A stretch of 64,000 bases of DNA from Oceanospirillum linum (GCF_001995095.2 NZ_MTSD02000001.1:868001-932000), one strand, 5' to 3'; positions 10,298 through 20,520 are shown, counted from the first letter of the stretch. Program-made: numbers and translations. The notes: generated by a model not told the origin, from the sequence alone.

Positions 10298-10726
10298 TTA
10301 ACCCCGTGGGCAGATTTCATCAGCGTTGAAGAAGTAAGCTACTTCACGCTCTGCAGAAGCTGCAGAATCAGAACCGTGAACGGCGTTCGCATCGATAGAC
10401 TCAGCGAAGTCACGACGGATAGTGCCTTCAGCCGCTTCTTTAGGGTTAGTTGCACCCATCAGGTCACGGTTAGTCAGAATTGCGTTTTCACCTTCCAGAA
10501 CCTGTACAACAACAGGGCCAGAAGTCATAAATGCAACCAGGTCGCCGAAGAAAGGACGCTCTTTATGCTCAGCATAGAAGCCCTCAGCCTGCTCTTGAGA
10601 CAGGTGAACCATTTTAGCTGCAACAACCTGCAGACCTGCGTTTTCAAAACGTGCAATGATCTGACCAACAACATTCTTAGCGACTGCATCAGGCTTGATA
10701 ATAGAAAGAGTACGTTCAACTGCCAT
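10298..10726 (-). CDS. ndk: Nucleoside diphosphate kinase
   Basis: 142 residues from the ATG at 10726 ([15 protein letters not shown]), the family's usual start, with GGAGA eight bases upstream; an ATG six codons earlier lacks such a site and is rejected. It transfers the gamma-phosphate from ATP to NDPs through a phospho-His, here the His of NAVHGSDS. The substrate loop [13 protein letters not shown] is intact. In Pseudomonas, ndk follows iscX at the end of the isc operon; here it follows iscA directly, after a 237-bp gap that probably holds its own promoter. Confidence 0.97.
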   Translation of the reverse strand: MAVERTLSIIKPDAVAKNVVGQIIARFENAGLQVVAAKMVHLSQEQAEGFYAEHKERPFFGDLVAFMTSGPVVVQVLEGENAILTNRDLMGATNPKEAAEGTIRRDFAESIDANAVHGSDSAASAEREVAYFFNADEICPRG

Positions 10727-10963
10727 TGGATATTTCTCCAGCATATGTTCTGTGAAAAGTGTGAACAGTGAAAAAAGTGAACATTACTACGTAAGACATT
10801 TTTCATGTTCTGCCATAAAAACCCGCGAAGTATACGCAGATTGTTGGCAAATTAGTATGTCAAGCCGTGATTTTCTGGCAAAAAAACGTAAAAAAACCAA
10901 CGTATATTTTAACACTGATCAAATCGACAATGATTCATCAACCCCACACGGGCAAACATGTCA

Positions 10964-11287
10964 TCAGACATTAAAGCTTTCGCCACAACCACACTCATCT
11001 TTCACATTTGGGTTGTTAAAACGGAAAAAACTGTTCAGACCCTGAGTGACATAATCAACCTCACTGCCATCCAGAATATCGAGCGCCTCAGCATCGACAA
11101 TCACCTTTACATCATGCTGCTCGAATACATGATCTTCAGAGGCCACTTCATCGGCAAAATCCAGTACATAAGAGTAACCGGAGCAACCGCTTGGTTTTAC
11201 CTTAACCCGAAGGCCTTCGCCTTTGCCACGATCAGCCAGGCACTTACGAATATGACCCGCTGCTGATTCTGTAATTGTAACCGCCAT
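10964..11287 (-). CDS. iscA: A-type Fe-S carrier protein IscA
   Basis: 107 residues from the ATG at 11287 (MAVTITESAAG), preceded by AAGGAG six bases upstream; the ATG seven codons earlier has no such site. The three cluster Cys are present: SGCSGYSYVLDF and the C-terminal ECGCGESFNV. It closely resembles E. coli IscA (NPNVKDECGCGESF shared). The family carries iron or Fe-S clusters to apo-proteins. Upstream is iscS with a 166-bp gap; the scaffold gene iscU that normally lies between is missing, as are hscB, hscA, fdx and iscX downstream. Confidence 0.95.
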   Translation of the reverse strand: MAVTITESAAGHIRKCLADRGKGEGLRVKVKPSGCSGYSYVLDFADEVASEDHVFEQHDVKVIVDAEALDILDGSEVDYVTQGLNSFFRFNNPNVKDECGCGESFNV

Positions 11288-11453
11288 AACGGACTCCTTA
11301 ATAATCACCTCTGCCTTACGACAGAAACAGGTTCATAAATTTCAAAAAAATAACACTCTGTCTGCTTAACCGCCAAAATATCCACAACCACCTAAGGCTT
11401 GGACAAGGCTCAGGCCAACAGGTTCTGTCTCGCCACAGCCTTACCTATCATAC

Positions 11454-12599
11454 CTAACTGCGCAGCGCTGAAACCGCACGTTTAACACTGGTCACCGCCT
11501 GTCCGATCTCATCCAAAGTGCTAAAGCGCCCCCAGCTAAATCGCAGAGAACTCAGTGCCAGATTCCGGCTTAACCCTATACCACTCAACACATAGGAAGG
11601 GTCAACACTGGCTGAGTTACAGGCAGAACCCGTAGATACCGCCACATCTTTTAAAGCCATTAGCAGTGACTCACCATCGACACCAGAAAAACAAACATTG
11701 AGAATACCTGGGTAACCGGACTCCAGGTCGCCATTAACCGAAACACCATCCAGTTCAGATATCCCCTGCCAGAACTGCAAACGAAGACGGGTCAAATGCT
11801 CATGGTCCTTTTCCAAACGATCAACGGCAATCTTCATCGCTTCTGCCATACCGATAATCTGATGAGTCGGCAGAGTACCTGACCGCATACCTCTTTCATG
11901 CCCACCGCCATGCATCTGCGCAGCAACTTTCAGCGCCGGATCACGCCGGACATAAAGAGCCCCCATTCCTTTCGGGCCATAAAACTTATGCGCACTGAAA
12001 GAGATCAGGTCTATCGGCATGTGAGCAAGATCCATTGCTATTTTCCCGCCCGCCTGGGCTGCATCAACATGAAATATTACGCCGTTTTCACGCAGCAGAC
12101 TGCCGATCTCCAGCACCGGATTAATACTTCCCAGTTCATTATTCACCCACATAAAAGAAGCCAGGATCGTATCATCACGCAGGGCATCAGCAACCTGACC
12201 AACAGAGATCACCCCCTTGCTGTCCGGCTTAAGGTAGGTTACGTCAAAGCCCTGAGTTTCAAGCCAGCCACAGGTATCCAGTACAGCTTTATGCTCAATG
12301 GCAGAGGTAATAATATGACGCCCCTGAGACTGACGCGCCTCAGCGACCCCTTTCAGTGCCAGATTGTTCGACTCCGTAGCACCAGATGTCCAGACAATCT
12401 CTCTCAGATCACAACCAATCGACTTAGCAATAACCTGCCGCGCCTCTTCAACGGCCTGCTCTGCAAACCAACCCAGCATATGCGCGCGGGAGGCCGGATT
12501 GGCAAAACAACCGTCAGGGGTCAGATACTGCATCATTTTTTCTGCAACAAGAGGGTCAACCGGTGTGGTTGCAGCATAATCCATATATAAGGTTTGCAT
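11454..12599 (-). CDS. iscS: Cysteine desulfurase IscS with shortened C terminus
   Basis: 381 residues. This PLP enzyme releases sulfur from cysteine as an enzyme persulfide. Motifs are TSGATESNNLALKG, EHKAVLDTC, HVDAAQAGGK, the PLP Lys in SFSAHKFYGPKG, and the catalytic-Cys loop STGSACNSAS. It aligns with E. coli IscS but ends at the helix KRAVSALRS. The final 20 or so residues of E. coli IscS (the LSPLWEMY...EWAHH tail, which contacts IscU) are absent. It follows iscR by 161 bp. A plausible reading is a desulfurase specialised for partners other than IscU. No strong ribosome site is visible before the ATG. Confidence 0.95.
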   Translation of the reverse strand: MQTLYMDYAATTPVDPLVAEKMMQYLTPDGCFANPASRAHMLGWFAEQAVEEARQVIAKSIGCDLREIVWTSGATESNNLALKGVAEARQSQGRHIITSAIEHKAVLDTCGWLETQGFDVTYLKPDSKGVISVGQVADALRDDTILASFMWVNNELGSINPVLEIGSLLRENGVIFHVDAAQAGGKIAMDLAHMPIDLISFSAHKFYGPKGMGALYVRRDPALKVAAQMHGGGHERGMRSGTLPTHQIIGMAEAMKIAVDRLEKDHEHLTRLRLQFWQGISELDGVSVNGDLESGYPGILNVCFSGVDGESLLMALKDVAVSTGSACNSASVDPSYVLSGIGLSRNLALSSLRFSWGRFSTLDEIGQAVTSVKRAVSALRS

Positions 12600-12714
12600 T
12601 GTTTCGATACCAGTTCATGCCACGACAGCAGTGGCTGATTAGCAACAAAAAAGAGAGAAAGGCTTATGTAAGCTGAGCTGTCGAAGACCCGCATTATATA
12701 GCGCTCAGACGACA

Positions 12715-12736
12715 AAGCCAGACCGAGGTCTGGCTT
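12715..12736 (-). other. Hairpin between iscR and iscS
   Basis: A 9-bp perfect stem with a 4-nt loop (AAGCCAGAC 12715-12723, GTCTGGCTT 12728-12736) lies 25 bases after the iscR stop. The minus-strand tail has only TTTGTC, a weak T-run, so it may act as a leaky terminator or as a 3' stabiliser of the iscR message. In E. coli the iscR and iscS parts of the message have different stability; the same may hold here (inference). Confidence 0.55.
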
Positions 12737-12760
12737 ATCAGGCGCGGCCTCAATGCCGGA

Positions 12761-13234
12761 TTACATCATCGCAATCTGGATTTTATTGCTGTCCTCTTCA
12801 CCTTTAAGGCCACAAGCCTCACGCCCGGAATCTTCATGCTGACGCACCAGCTCACCCAGGCTGATACCATTCAGGAAGTTGTGGATCTGATCACTCAGCT
12901 GGCACCACAAATGATGGGTCAGACACTCGCGACCATCTTTACAGTCACCCTGTCCCTGACAGCGGGTTGCATCGACCGATTCATTAACAGCATCAATTAC
13001 CTGAGCAACGAAGATATCATCACTTGCGCGACTTAACTGATAACCGCCACCCGGACCCCGAACACTACTGACCAGCTCATTACGGCGCAACTTGGCAAAA
13101 AGCTGTTCAAGATAGGAAAGTGAAATTTCCTGCCGCTTTGAAATATCAGCCAGGCTCACCGGCCCCTCAGTAGCATGTAACGCCAGATCCAGCATCGCTG
13201 TTACTGCATAACGCCCTTTGGTCGTTAGCCGCAT
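12761..13234 (-). CDS. iscR: Fe-S cluster regulator IscR (Rrf2 family)
   Basis: 157 residues. The winged helix starts [20 protein letters not shown] and contains [11 protein letters not shown]-like and [10 protein letters not shown] motifs, nearly as in E. coli. All [2Fe-2S] ligands are present: three Cys and one His in [19 protein letters not shown]. Holo-IscR represses the isc promoter; apo-IscR activates suf and others. Its own promoter carries a type-1-like IscR site (13367-13393). The C terminus differs from E. coli, as is usual. The intact cluster ligands show that sensing is kept although most of the isc operon is gone. Confidence 0.97.
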   Translation of the reverse strand: MRLTTKGRYAVTAMLDLALHATEGPVSLADISKRQEISLSYLEQLFAKLRRNELVSSVRGPGGGYQLSRASDDIFVAQVIDAVNESVDATRCQGQGDCKDGRECLTHHLWCQLSDQIHNFLNGISLGELVRQHEDSGREACGLKGEEDSNKIQIAMM

Positions 13235-13360
13235 TGTGTTATCCCCAATAGTTCAGATAAGTCCCAGGCAACTGCAGCCTGCTATCCGACATCAAACAAA
13301 CCCTGACATCAAACAAATAAATCAGCAGTAAAGACTTTAGTTTACCCTTGTTGTTCAGGC

Positions 13361-13393
13361 ATTATGATAACACCTACTGTTTTGGTCAAGTAT
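13361..13393 (-). promoter_or_regulatory. iscR promoter with type-1-like IscR binding site
   Basis: On the minus strand, -35 TTGACC (13389-13384), a 17-bp spacer and -10 CATAAT (13366-13361). Overlapping the -35 is ATACTTGACC-AAAA-CAGTAGG (13393 down to about 13372), which matches the left half and centre of the known type 1 site (ATAxxxGACTxxxxxAGTCxxxTAT) with a weaker right edge. This arrangement fits negative autoregulation by holo-IscR. Confidence 0.7.
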
Positions 13394-13464
13394 TGAACAG
13401 TAAAAGCAGACCGATCTCAGCCAGAGCCTGAAACAAGCTTGATAAGCGACCTGATCATCCGATG

Positions 13465-14280
13465 CTATTTTTTCTGTTGCAGTCCGGCTGCTTTTTCTGT
13501 TGCCGTCAGAATGCCACGCAGAATATTCAGCTCTGTCTGATCCAGCCGGGCACGCTGATAAAGCCTGCGTAAACGCTGCATCAGATTACGGGGATTATCC
13601 GGGTCATAGAAATCCAGACCCATCAGAACCTGTTCCAGATGAAGATAGAAACGCTCAACATCGGCTGCATCTGCCCAGTCCACATCCCAGTCATCCCTCC
13701 AGTCAGGTAAGGTTTTGTTCTGCAGCTCAAGCCATTTAACTCTTAACTCGTAAACTAAAACCTGAACCGCCGCTGCAACATTCAATGAACTAAAGCTCTC
13801 ATCTGTCGGGATATTGACATGAAAGTGGCAAAGAGCCAGTTCTTCATTGGTTAAGCCTCGATCCTCCCGCCCAAATACCAGAGCGATCTGTGCGCCCGGT
13901 TGCGTGATAACGGCCTGAGCCACTTCATCTGCCATCTGCCTTGGAGTGATCAGTGGCCAGCATAGATTACGCTGGCGAGCACTGGTTCCAATCACTAACT
14001 GGCACCCCGAGATTGCCGACTCCAGATTCTCAAAGGTAACGGCCTGATCCAGAATCTCATCAGCCCGGGAGCTTCGGGCATAGGCATCTTCATCAGGTTG
14101 TTTTTTTGGTGCGACCAGTGCCAGGTTCGATAATCCCATATTTTTCATCGCACGGGCTGCGGCACCAATATTGCCGGTATGAGTGGTATTGACCAATACA
14201 ATACGAACATTCTGCAACAGCCCCTGAACACCTTCTGCCAGATCATTTACATTTGTCGGCATGACTCCAATCATCTCCAT
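13465..14280 (-). CDS. trmJ: tRNA (cytidine/uridine-2'-O-)-methyltransferase TrmJ
   Basis: 271 residues of SPOUT (trefoil-knot) methyltransferase that modifies Nm32 in tRNA. The family signature is clear: RIVLVNTTHTGNIGAAARAMKNMGL, then LVFGREDRGLTNEELALCHFHVNIPT and SLNVAAAVQVL at the knot. The C terminus has the extra helical domain typical of TrmJ. The N-terminal 15-20 residues are longer than in many homologues and the start is uncertain: ATG codons occur at 14280, 14274 and 14262, none with good spacing. It lies between suhB (divergent) and iscR, as in Pseudomonas and E. coli. Confidence 0.95.
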   Translation of the reverse strand: MEMIGVMPTNVNDLAEGVQGLLQNVRIVLVNTTHTGNIGAAARAMKNMGLSNLALVAPKKQPDEDAYARSSRADEILDQAVTFENLESAISGCQLVIGTSARQRNLCWPLITPRQMADEVAQAVITQPGAQIALVFGREDRGLTNEELALCHFHVNIPTDESFSSLNVAAAVQVLVYELRVKWLELQNKTLPDWRDDWDVDWADAADVERFYLHLEQVLMGLDFYDPDNPRNLMQRLRRLYQRARLDQTELNILRGILTATEKAAGLQQKK

Positions 14281-14636
14281 TATTTCAATTATCCGGACCC
14301 TGTTGACACCCAGCTCCGATCGAAGCTGACGACAAAGGTGCTACCGCTAAAACAGGAAAGCGTAAAAATTTCATTCCAGAATCATGCGGCCCATTTGTTG
14401 GGAGGGGTACTCTGCAAAGGAGCAACATCCGGCGAATATTTTACTTTAAACTCAATAAACTAGGGCTACCTTATCATCTGTTTAAAGCTGACAACATCTC
14501 CCCTCTGTGAGCCAGGCATAAGACTGACACAACCCTGCCTCCCTTGCTCTAAAGAAAACAGCCCTCGATTTCCGCTTTTTTTCTGGTATCATGCGCGCCT
14601 TCGTTCTTTAACAATGTTTCATCTGACGGTAATCGC
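14281..14636. other. trmJ-suhB divergent intergenic region
   Basis: 356 bases without a gene. It holds a plausible extended -10 for suhB (TGG-TATCAT, TATCAT at 14587-14592) about 45 bases before its ATG, with an AT-rich stretch upstream. A trmJ promoter must lie here too, but I see no convincing -35/-10 pair. No hairpin or repeat of note. Confidence 0.5.
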
Positions 14637-15431
14637 ATGCATCCAATGGTTCAATTGGCGCTGCGCACTGCGCGTAGTGCTGTGCAAAATTTTCAGCGTA
14701 TCAACGAGCGTCTTGAATTTGCTCGTGAAGACAACAAAATCGAACAACTCCTTGATGATACAGCCCGCTCTGTAGAAGGCTACATCATCAATCAACTGCG
14801 TCGAGCTCATCCCGAACACAGCTTCAAAGGCCAATATGAACGGCTAAGCTCCGGTGAAGGAGAGGGAAAAGACGTACTTTGGAATGTACAGCCGACTCAC
14901 GGATGGAACAACCTGGCTCGCTCTATCCCTCAGAGTGCGGTCTCTATCAGTATTGAAATCAAAGAAAAAATTGAGCACGTGGTTGTTATCAACCCGTTTA
15001 CCGGTGATGAGTTCTACGCATCCCGTGGACGCGGTGCTCAGTTAAATGGCCGCCGTATGCGCGCCAGCAACCAGCGCTCCCTTGATGCCGGAAAATACGC
15101 ACTACCTCTTCCGGGTCTGAGCACGCGCGCACGCAATTTCCCTATTTACATGGCGATGACACAACAGCTGGGCCAGGTAGCTGAAAGCTTCCACGCCAGT
15201 GGCTGTGTCTTACTTGACCTGCTAAGCACTGTGTCCGGCCACACTGATGCCTGTGTTGCCTTTGGTGCTAAAGATCAGGAGATGCGCATCGCAGCCGTCT
15301 TCGCAAAAGAAGCAGGCTCACTCATTGGAGCCATTGACGGCAGCCCTAACCTGCCGCAGGATGGTAACCTTATCGTTGCCAATCCTAAGATGTATAAGGT
15401 TCTGTTGCAGATTACTAAAGCACACCTGTAA
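14637..15431 (+). CDS. suhB: SuhB homologue with degenerate inositol-phosphatase active site
   Basis: 264 residues, collinear with SuhB from its start (MHPMVQLALRTARSA) through SRGRGAQLNGRRMR, SGCVLLDLLSTVSGHTD and LIVANPKMYKVLL. The metal-binding residues of the family seem lost. The motif WVIDPLDGTTNF reads WNVQPTHGWNNL, so both Asp are replaced. The Glu-Glu-(S/G)G loop before it reads YERLSSG. The N-terminal V-D-R/K-A-A-E reads TARSVE, and the later W-D-x-A-A-G reads QEMRIAA. In E. coli SuhB also acts in rRNA transcription antitermination, and that role does not need phosphatase activity. This protein may keep only that role (inference). The reading frame is clean, and position next to trmJ is the ancestral one. 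Confidence 0.9.
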   Translation: MHPMVQLALRTARSAVQNFQRINERLEFAREDNKIEQLLDDTARSVEGYIINQLRRAHPEHSFKGQYERLSSGEGEGKDVLWNVQPTHGWNNLARSIPQSAVSISIEIKEKIEHVVVINPFTGDEFYASRGRGAQLNGRRMRASNQRSLDAGKYALPLPGLSTRARNFPIYMAMTQQLGQVAESFHASGCVLLDLLSTVSGHTDACVAFGAKDQEMRIAAVFAKEAGSLIGAIDGSPNLPQDGNLIVANPKMYKVLLQITKAHL

Positions 15432-15476
15432 CCGCACTCTCATCACGGTTTAGCTTTCTTTCTCTACGAAAGCCAA

Positions 15477-15508
15477 CGCCCCGGCCTGATAAGGCCGGGG
15501 CGTTTTTT
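15477..15508 (+). terminator. Terminator downstream of suhB
   Basis: A 10-bp GC-rich perfect stem (CGCCCCGGCC 15477-15486, GGCCGGGGCG 15493-15502) with loop TGATAA, followed by TTTTTT. A textbook intrinsic terminator. Confidence 0.92.
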
Positions 15509-15652
15509 ATTGCCCTGCATTCTATTGAGCTATTGAGGAAAACTTCTCCTCCGGGAAAACCTCACTCATTGCACAGAAACCAAAAAACCGGCCACTTCAC
15601 TCATTTAAGAAAAGTGCCGGCTTACAAAACAAAGACCCGGAAGCGGTGCTAG

Positions 15653-16576
15653 CTAAGGGCGATCATCCTCAACTTCACCTTCTTTCTCCGGCGCCATGAG
15701 ATCTTCGCGGTCAACCTTCAAGGCCAGCAGTACATTCGCCGCGACATAGATCGATGAGTAGGTACCGACCAGCACGCCAGCGAGTAAAGCGATGGCAAAA
15801 TTGTGGATCAACTCACCACCAAAGAAAAAGAGTGCAAGCAGCACTAACAAGGTAGTCAAAGAGGTGATCAGGGTACGGCCTAGCGTCTGATTCAGAGAAA
15901 CATTGACGATATCCTCCGGTGTGCCCGTACGCAAACGGCGGAAATTCTCACGAATACGATCCGAAACCACAATCGTATCATTCAGGGAATAACCAATTAC
16001 AGCCAGGACAGCAGCCAGAACAGTCAGGTCAAAATCCAGCTGAAGAATAGAAAACAATCCCAGCATAATGATCACATCATGCGCCAGCGCCGTAACCGAA
16101 GCGACAGAGAACTTCAGCTGGAAACGAAACGCAACGTAAACCATTACCAGTCCCAGCGCCAACAACATGCCAAGACCGCCCTGATCGCGTAGCTCTTCAC
16201 CCACCTGCGCACCAACAAACTCTGCACGCTTCAGCTCCACATCGTAAGATGAATTGCTTTGAATAGCGGCCAGAACATCATTCCCGACAGTAGGGGAGAA
16301 ACCCTGCGCCAGCCTGACCAAAATATCCAGATCGCTACCGAAGTTCTGTACGGTAACATCCTCAAAGCCAGCATTTTCCAGCTCACTGCGCAGATCATTC
16401 AGTACAGGCGGTTGCTGAAAGCTGACTTCCACCAATGTACCACCAGTAAAGTCCAAGCCCAGTTTGAGTTGATTTACTGCCAACGATGCCAACGACAGCA
16501 GCACCAGTGCAACAGAGATAAATCCAGCAATTTTACGCTTGGCCATAAAATCGATGGAGCGATTGATCCGTGACAT
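15653..16576 (-). CDS. secF: Protein translocase subunit SecF
   Basis: 307 residues from the ATG at 16576 (MSRINRSIDFMAKRK), preceded by GGGA at good spacing; a GTG four codons earlier is possible. It has six membrane helices with a periplasmic P1 domain between the first and second. Family motifs visible are LGLDFTGGTLVEVSF after TM1, AFRFQLKFSVASVTALAHDV and IGYSLNDTIVVSDRIREN. With SecD it forms the proton-driven complex that pulls secreted proteins through SecYEG. It is separated from secD by about 100 bp on the same strand. Confidence 0.97.
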   Translation of the reverse strand: MSRINRSIDFMAKRKIAGFISVALVLLSLASLAVNQLKLGLDFTGGTLVEVSFQQPPVLNDLRSELENAGFEDVTVQNFGSDLDILVRLAQGFSPTVGNDVLAAIQSNSSYDVELKRAEFVGAQVGEELRDQGGLGMLLALGLVMVYVAFRFQLKFSVASVTALAHDVIIMLGLFSILQLDFDLTVLAAVLAVIGYSLNDTIVVSDRIRENFRRLRTGTPEDIVNVSLNQTLGRTLITSLTTLLVLLALFFFGGELIHNFAIALLAGVLVGTYSSIYVAANVLLALKVDREDLMAPEKEGEVEDDRP

Positions 16577-16673
16577 ACGTATTCCCACTTTATAGGGTTT
16601 TCCACTTTATCAGGCGGCGAATACCGCCCGACACGATCAGAGACTTCTGATACAACAAAAGACGCTCAAATCG

Positions 16674-18524
16674 TCAGATCGATAACTTTTTCACCTGGCG
16701 GCCACCATAAACAATATTCACCAGCGCACGGGTCACCATAATTGCGGTAAACATAGAGGTGATGATCCCCAGTGACAGCGTCACTGCAAAGCCTTTAACC
16801 GGGCCAGTCCCGACGGCAAACAGAATGACCGCTACCAGTAGCGTTGTCAGATTGGCATCAAAAATGGTGACAAAGGCACGCTCAAAACCTGCATGAATCG
16901 CCATCTGAGGCGAGGCGCCATTCTGCATCTCTTCTTTAATACGTGAGAAGATCAACACATTAGCATCCACAGCCATCCCGAGAGTCAGGACGATACCTGC
17001 AATACCCGGCAAGGTCAGCGTAGCAGACATCAACGACATCAGGGCAGCCAATAAAACCAGGTTCGCCGTTAACGCCACATTAGCGATAAGACCAAATACC
17101 CGATAGAACGCCAGCATAAAGATTACAACCATCGCCATACCAATCTGGACAGAAGTAACCCCTAACTCGATATTTTCTTTACCCAGGCTCGGGCCGATAG
17201 TGCGTTCTTCGACAAAGTAGATAGGCGCTGCCAAAGAACCCGCACGCAGCAGCAGTGCCAGCTCAGAGGATTCACTGGGTGAGTCCAGACCGGTAATACG
17301 GAAGCTGTTACCCAGTGCGCTCTGAATAGTCGCAAGCGAGATAATATGCTTTTCAACAAAAGGCACACGTTTCTCGATCCTTTCGCCCTCGGCCTCAACG
17401 ATATGCGTCTTAACCTTATGCTCCACAAACAACACAGCCATACGGCGACGGATGTTGTTACGGGTTGCACGATTCATCAGCTTACCGCCCTGGGTATCCA
17501 GATCGATATTTACCTGAGGACGACCGTTCTCATCAAAAGCAGACTGCGCATTAGAAACACTGTTACCTGTGATAATGATGTCACGCTCAAGTGTTGCCCG
17601 ACGGGCCTCATTATCACGGAACGGATACTCTTCGGTATCGAGAACGCCAGCATCTGAACTCGCTTCCAGACGAAATTCAAGATTCGCGGTTGCCCCCAGA
17701 ATACGTTTGGCTGCAGCGGTGTCCTGAACACCCGGCAACTCAATCACAATACGGTTACGCCCCTGGCGCTGAACCAGAGGCTCAGAGACACCCAGCTCAT
17801 TCACACGATTACGCAGCGTTGTTAAGTTCTGTTTAACAGCATAATCTTCAATATCACGGGCTGCTTGCTCCGACAATGTCAGGTCAAGAAACAGATCATC
17901 GCCTTCCGAGCGCTCTGTCTGAACAAAATCAACAAACTCTTTTCGCAAAAGAGATTTTGCTTTATCCAGGTACTCGTCATTAGTAAAACGAATACTGATC
18001 ACACCCTCATCACGGGTGATACGGCGATAACGCAAACGCTCACTACGCAGCAAGGTTTTCATTTCGCTGATATAAACTTCATTACGCTGAGCCAGTGCTT
18101 CTTTCATATCCACTTCCATCAGGAAGTGCACACCACCGCGCAGATCCAGCCCAAGTTTCATAGGGCCAGCCCCCAGATCCATCAGCCATTGCGGTGTGGT
18201 CGGGGCAAGATTCAAAGCAACAACAAAGTCCTGACCCAGAGTACCCTGAATCAAAGTCTTCGCTTTCAGCTGATCTTCATCATGTTTAAAACGAATGATA
18301 CCGTTATTGTTCTCAATCTCTTCACCAAAGTATTCGATACCCGCTTTATCAAGAGCACGGGTAACCTGGCTAAGATGTCGTTCGCTAACCTGTACTGAGC
18401 CGCGTTGGGGCGTCAGCTGCACTGCAGGATCATCCGGATACAGGTTTGGCAACGCGTAAACAACGCCCATTGCCACAACCACAAGAATCAGCAGATATTT
18501 CCAGAGAGGATATTTATTGATCAT
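16674..18524 (-). CDS. secD: Protein translocase subunit SecD
   Basis: 616 residues, the usual length. TM1 is at about 8-25, followed by the large periplasmic P1 domain with LGLDLRGGVHFLMEVD, repeated beta-alpha units and VIELPGVQDTAAAKRILGATANLEFR. Five more membrane helices lie in the C-terminal third, with GMAVDANVLIFSRIKEE, the conserved family motif. It works with SecF and YajC. Operon order yajC-secD-secF follows queA and tgt, the common gammaproteobacterial arrangement. Confidence 0.98.
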   Translation of the reverse strand: MINKYPLWKYLLILVVVAMGVVYALPNLYPDDPAVQLTPQRGSVQVSERHLSQVTRALDKAGIEYFGEEIENNNGIIRFKHDEDQLKAKTLIQGTLGQDFVVALNLAPTTPQWLMDLGAGPMKLGLDLRGGVHFLMEVDMKEALAQRNEVYISEMKTLLRSERLRYRRITRDEGVISIRFTNDEYLDKAKSLLRKEFVDFVQTERSEGDDLFLDLTLSEQAARDIEDYAVKQNLTTLRNRVNELGVSEPLVQRQGRNRIVIELPGVQDTAAAKRILGATANLEFRLEASSDAGVLDTEEYPFRDNEARRATLERDIIITGNSVSNAQSAFDENGRPQVNIDLDTQGGKLMNRATRNNIRRRMAVLFVEHKVKTHIVEAEGERIEKRVPFVEKHIISLATIQSALGNSFRITGLDSPSESSELALLLRAGSLAAPIYFVEERTIGPSLGKENIELGVTSVQIGMAMVVIFMLAFYRVFGLIANVALTANLVLLAALMSLMSATLTLPGIAGIVLTLGMAVDANVLIFSRIKEEMQNGASPQMAIHAGFERAFVTIFDANLTTLLVAVILFAVGTGPVKGFAVTLSLGIITSMFTAIMVTRALVNIVYGGRQVKKLSI

Positions 18525-18599
18525 GAGCTGTTACGTTCCTTAAAACACCCGCTCGCAAAACCAACACTGCCGGCAAATGCCGGCAGTATCTGGATCTAC

Positions 18600-18929
18600 T
18601 TAGATGGACTTGATGGTGCCTTTAGGCAATACCGCTACGACAGAGGCTTTCTGTACGTTAACTTCGGTGCCTTCTGCGATTTCCATCACAACAAACTCAT
18701 CAGCGACTTTTGTGATACGGCCCACCAGGCCACCACCAACAACAACTTCATCACCTTTTGAGATACCTGCTACCAGTTCACGATGCTCTTTGGCACGCTT
18801 ACTTTGCGGACGCCATAACATAAAGTAGAAAATGACAACAAAACCGACCAGAAGGAAAATCTGGCTCATTGCGCTTGGATCAGCGGCTGCGCCACCTTCA
18901 GCAAAAGCTGGAGAGATAAAAAAGCTCAT
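18600..18929 (-). CDS. yajC: Preprotein translocase subunit YajC
   Basis: 109 residues. One N-terminal membrane segment (about 22-40, IFLLVGFVVIFYFMLWRPQ) carries the FYFMLWRPQSKR signature, followed by a cytoplasmic beta domain (GDEVVVGGGLVGRITKVADEFV). YajC associates with SecDF. The ATG has GAGGAC upstream. It lies 75 bases ahead of secD. Confidence 0.96.
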   Translation of the reverse strand: MSFFISPAFAEGGAAADPSAMSQIFLLVGFVVIFYFMLWRPQSKRAKEHRELVAGISKGDEVVVGGGLVGRITKVADEFVVMEIAEGTEVNVQKASVVAVLPKGTIKSI

Positions 18930-19233
18930 TGATGAGTCCTCTATTATTTTTTCAAATGTTTAGAATTGCTAACGTTCAGATTACTAACGTTTTCAAACTG
19001 TTTACAGGCAACTGACTGGTAATATCCACATACTTGCAAGAGATGCGGTCAATTTCAGCAATTACAAGGGAATGCCCTTACCACCGCTACGGGCCGCATG
19101 CCGGGTATACCAAACTGCGACCTTGCCAGATGAAATACCAACATAGCTAATATAAAGTACCAACATATGGCTCAACCGGTATCGGACACGACACTTGACG
19201 ACGAGTTCCTGCAGACTTGCCGTCACCAGAGAA
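18930..19233. other. tgt-yajC intergenic region
   Basis: 304 bases without a gene. It contains two AACGTT elements near 18970-18995, a small AAGGG/CCCTT hairpin near 19067-19080 and a repeated TACCAACATA near 19135-19170. A promoter for the yajC-secDF operon probably lies here but cannot be placed with confidence. Confidence 0.35.
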
Positions 19234-20400
<1,167 letters not shown>

Positions 20401-20520
20401 TTACTGGGTGTCCGGCTGGTTTTAAACACCAACCGCAAAGCGCTGGCTTAGCTGCTATGTCACCTCGCAGAAAGCCAGTCGCAGCTAAAATTTGCTACGC
20501 AACACAATCAACCTTACCGC

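Noticed and set aside
10745-10963. Candidate perfect TTGACA -35 for ndk paired with TATACT
   Set aside because: The spacer would be 23 bp, too long for sigma-70; a different promoter is probably used.
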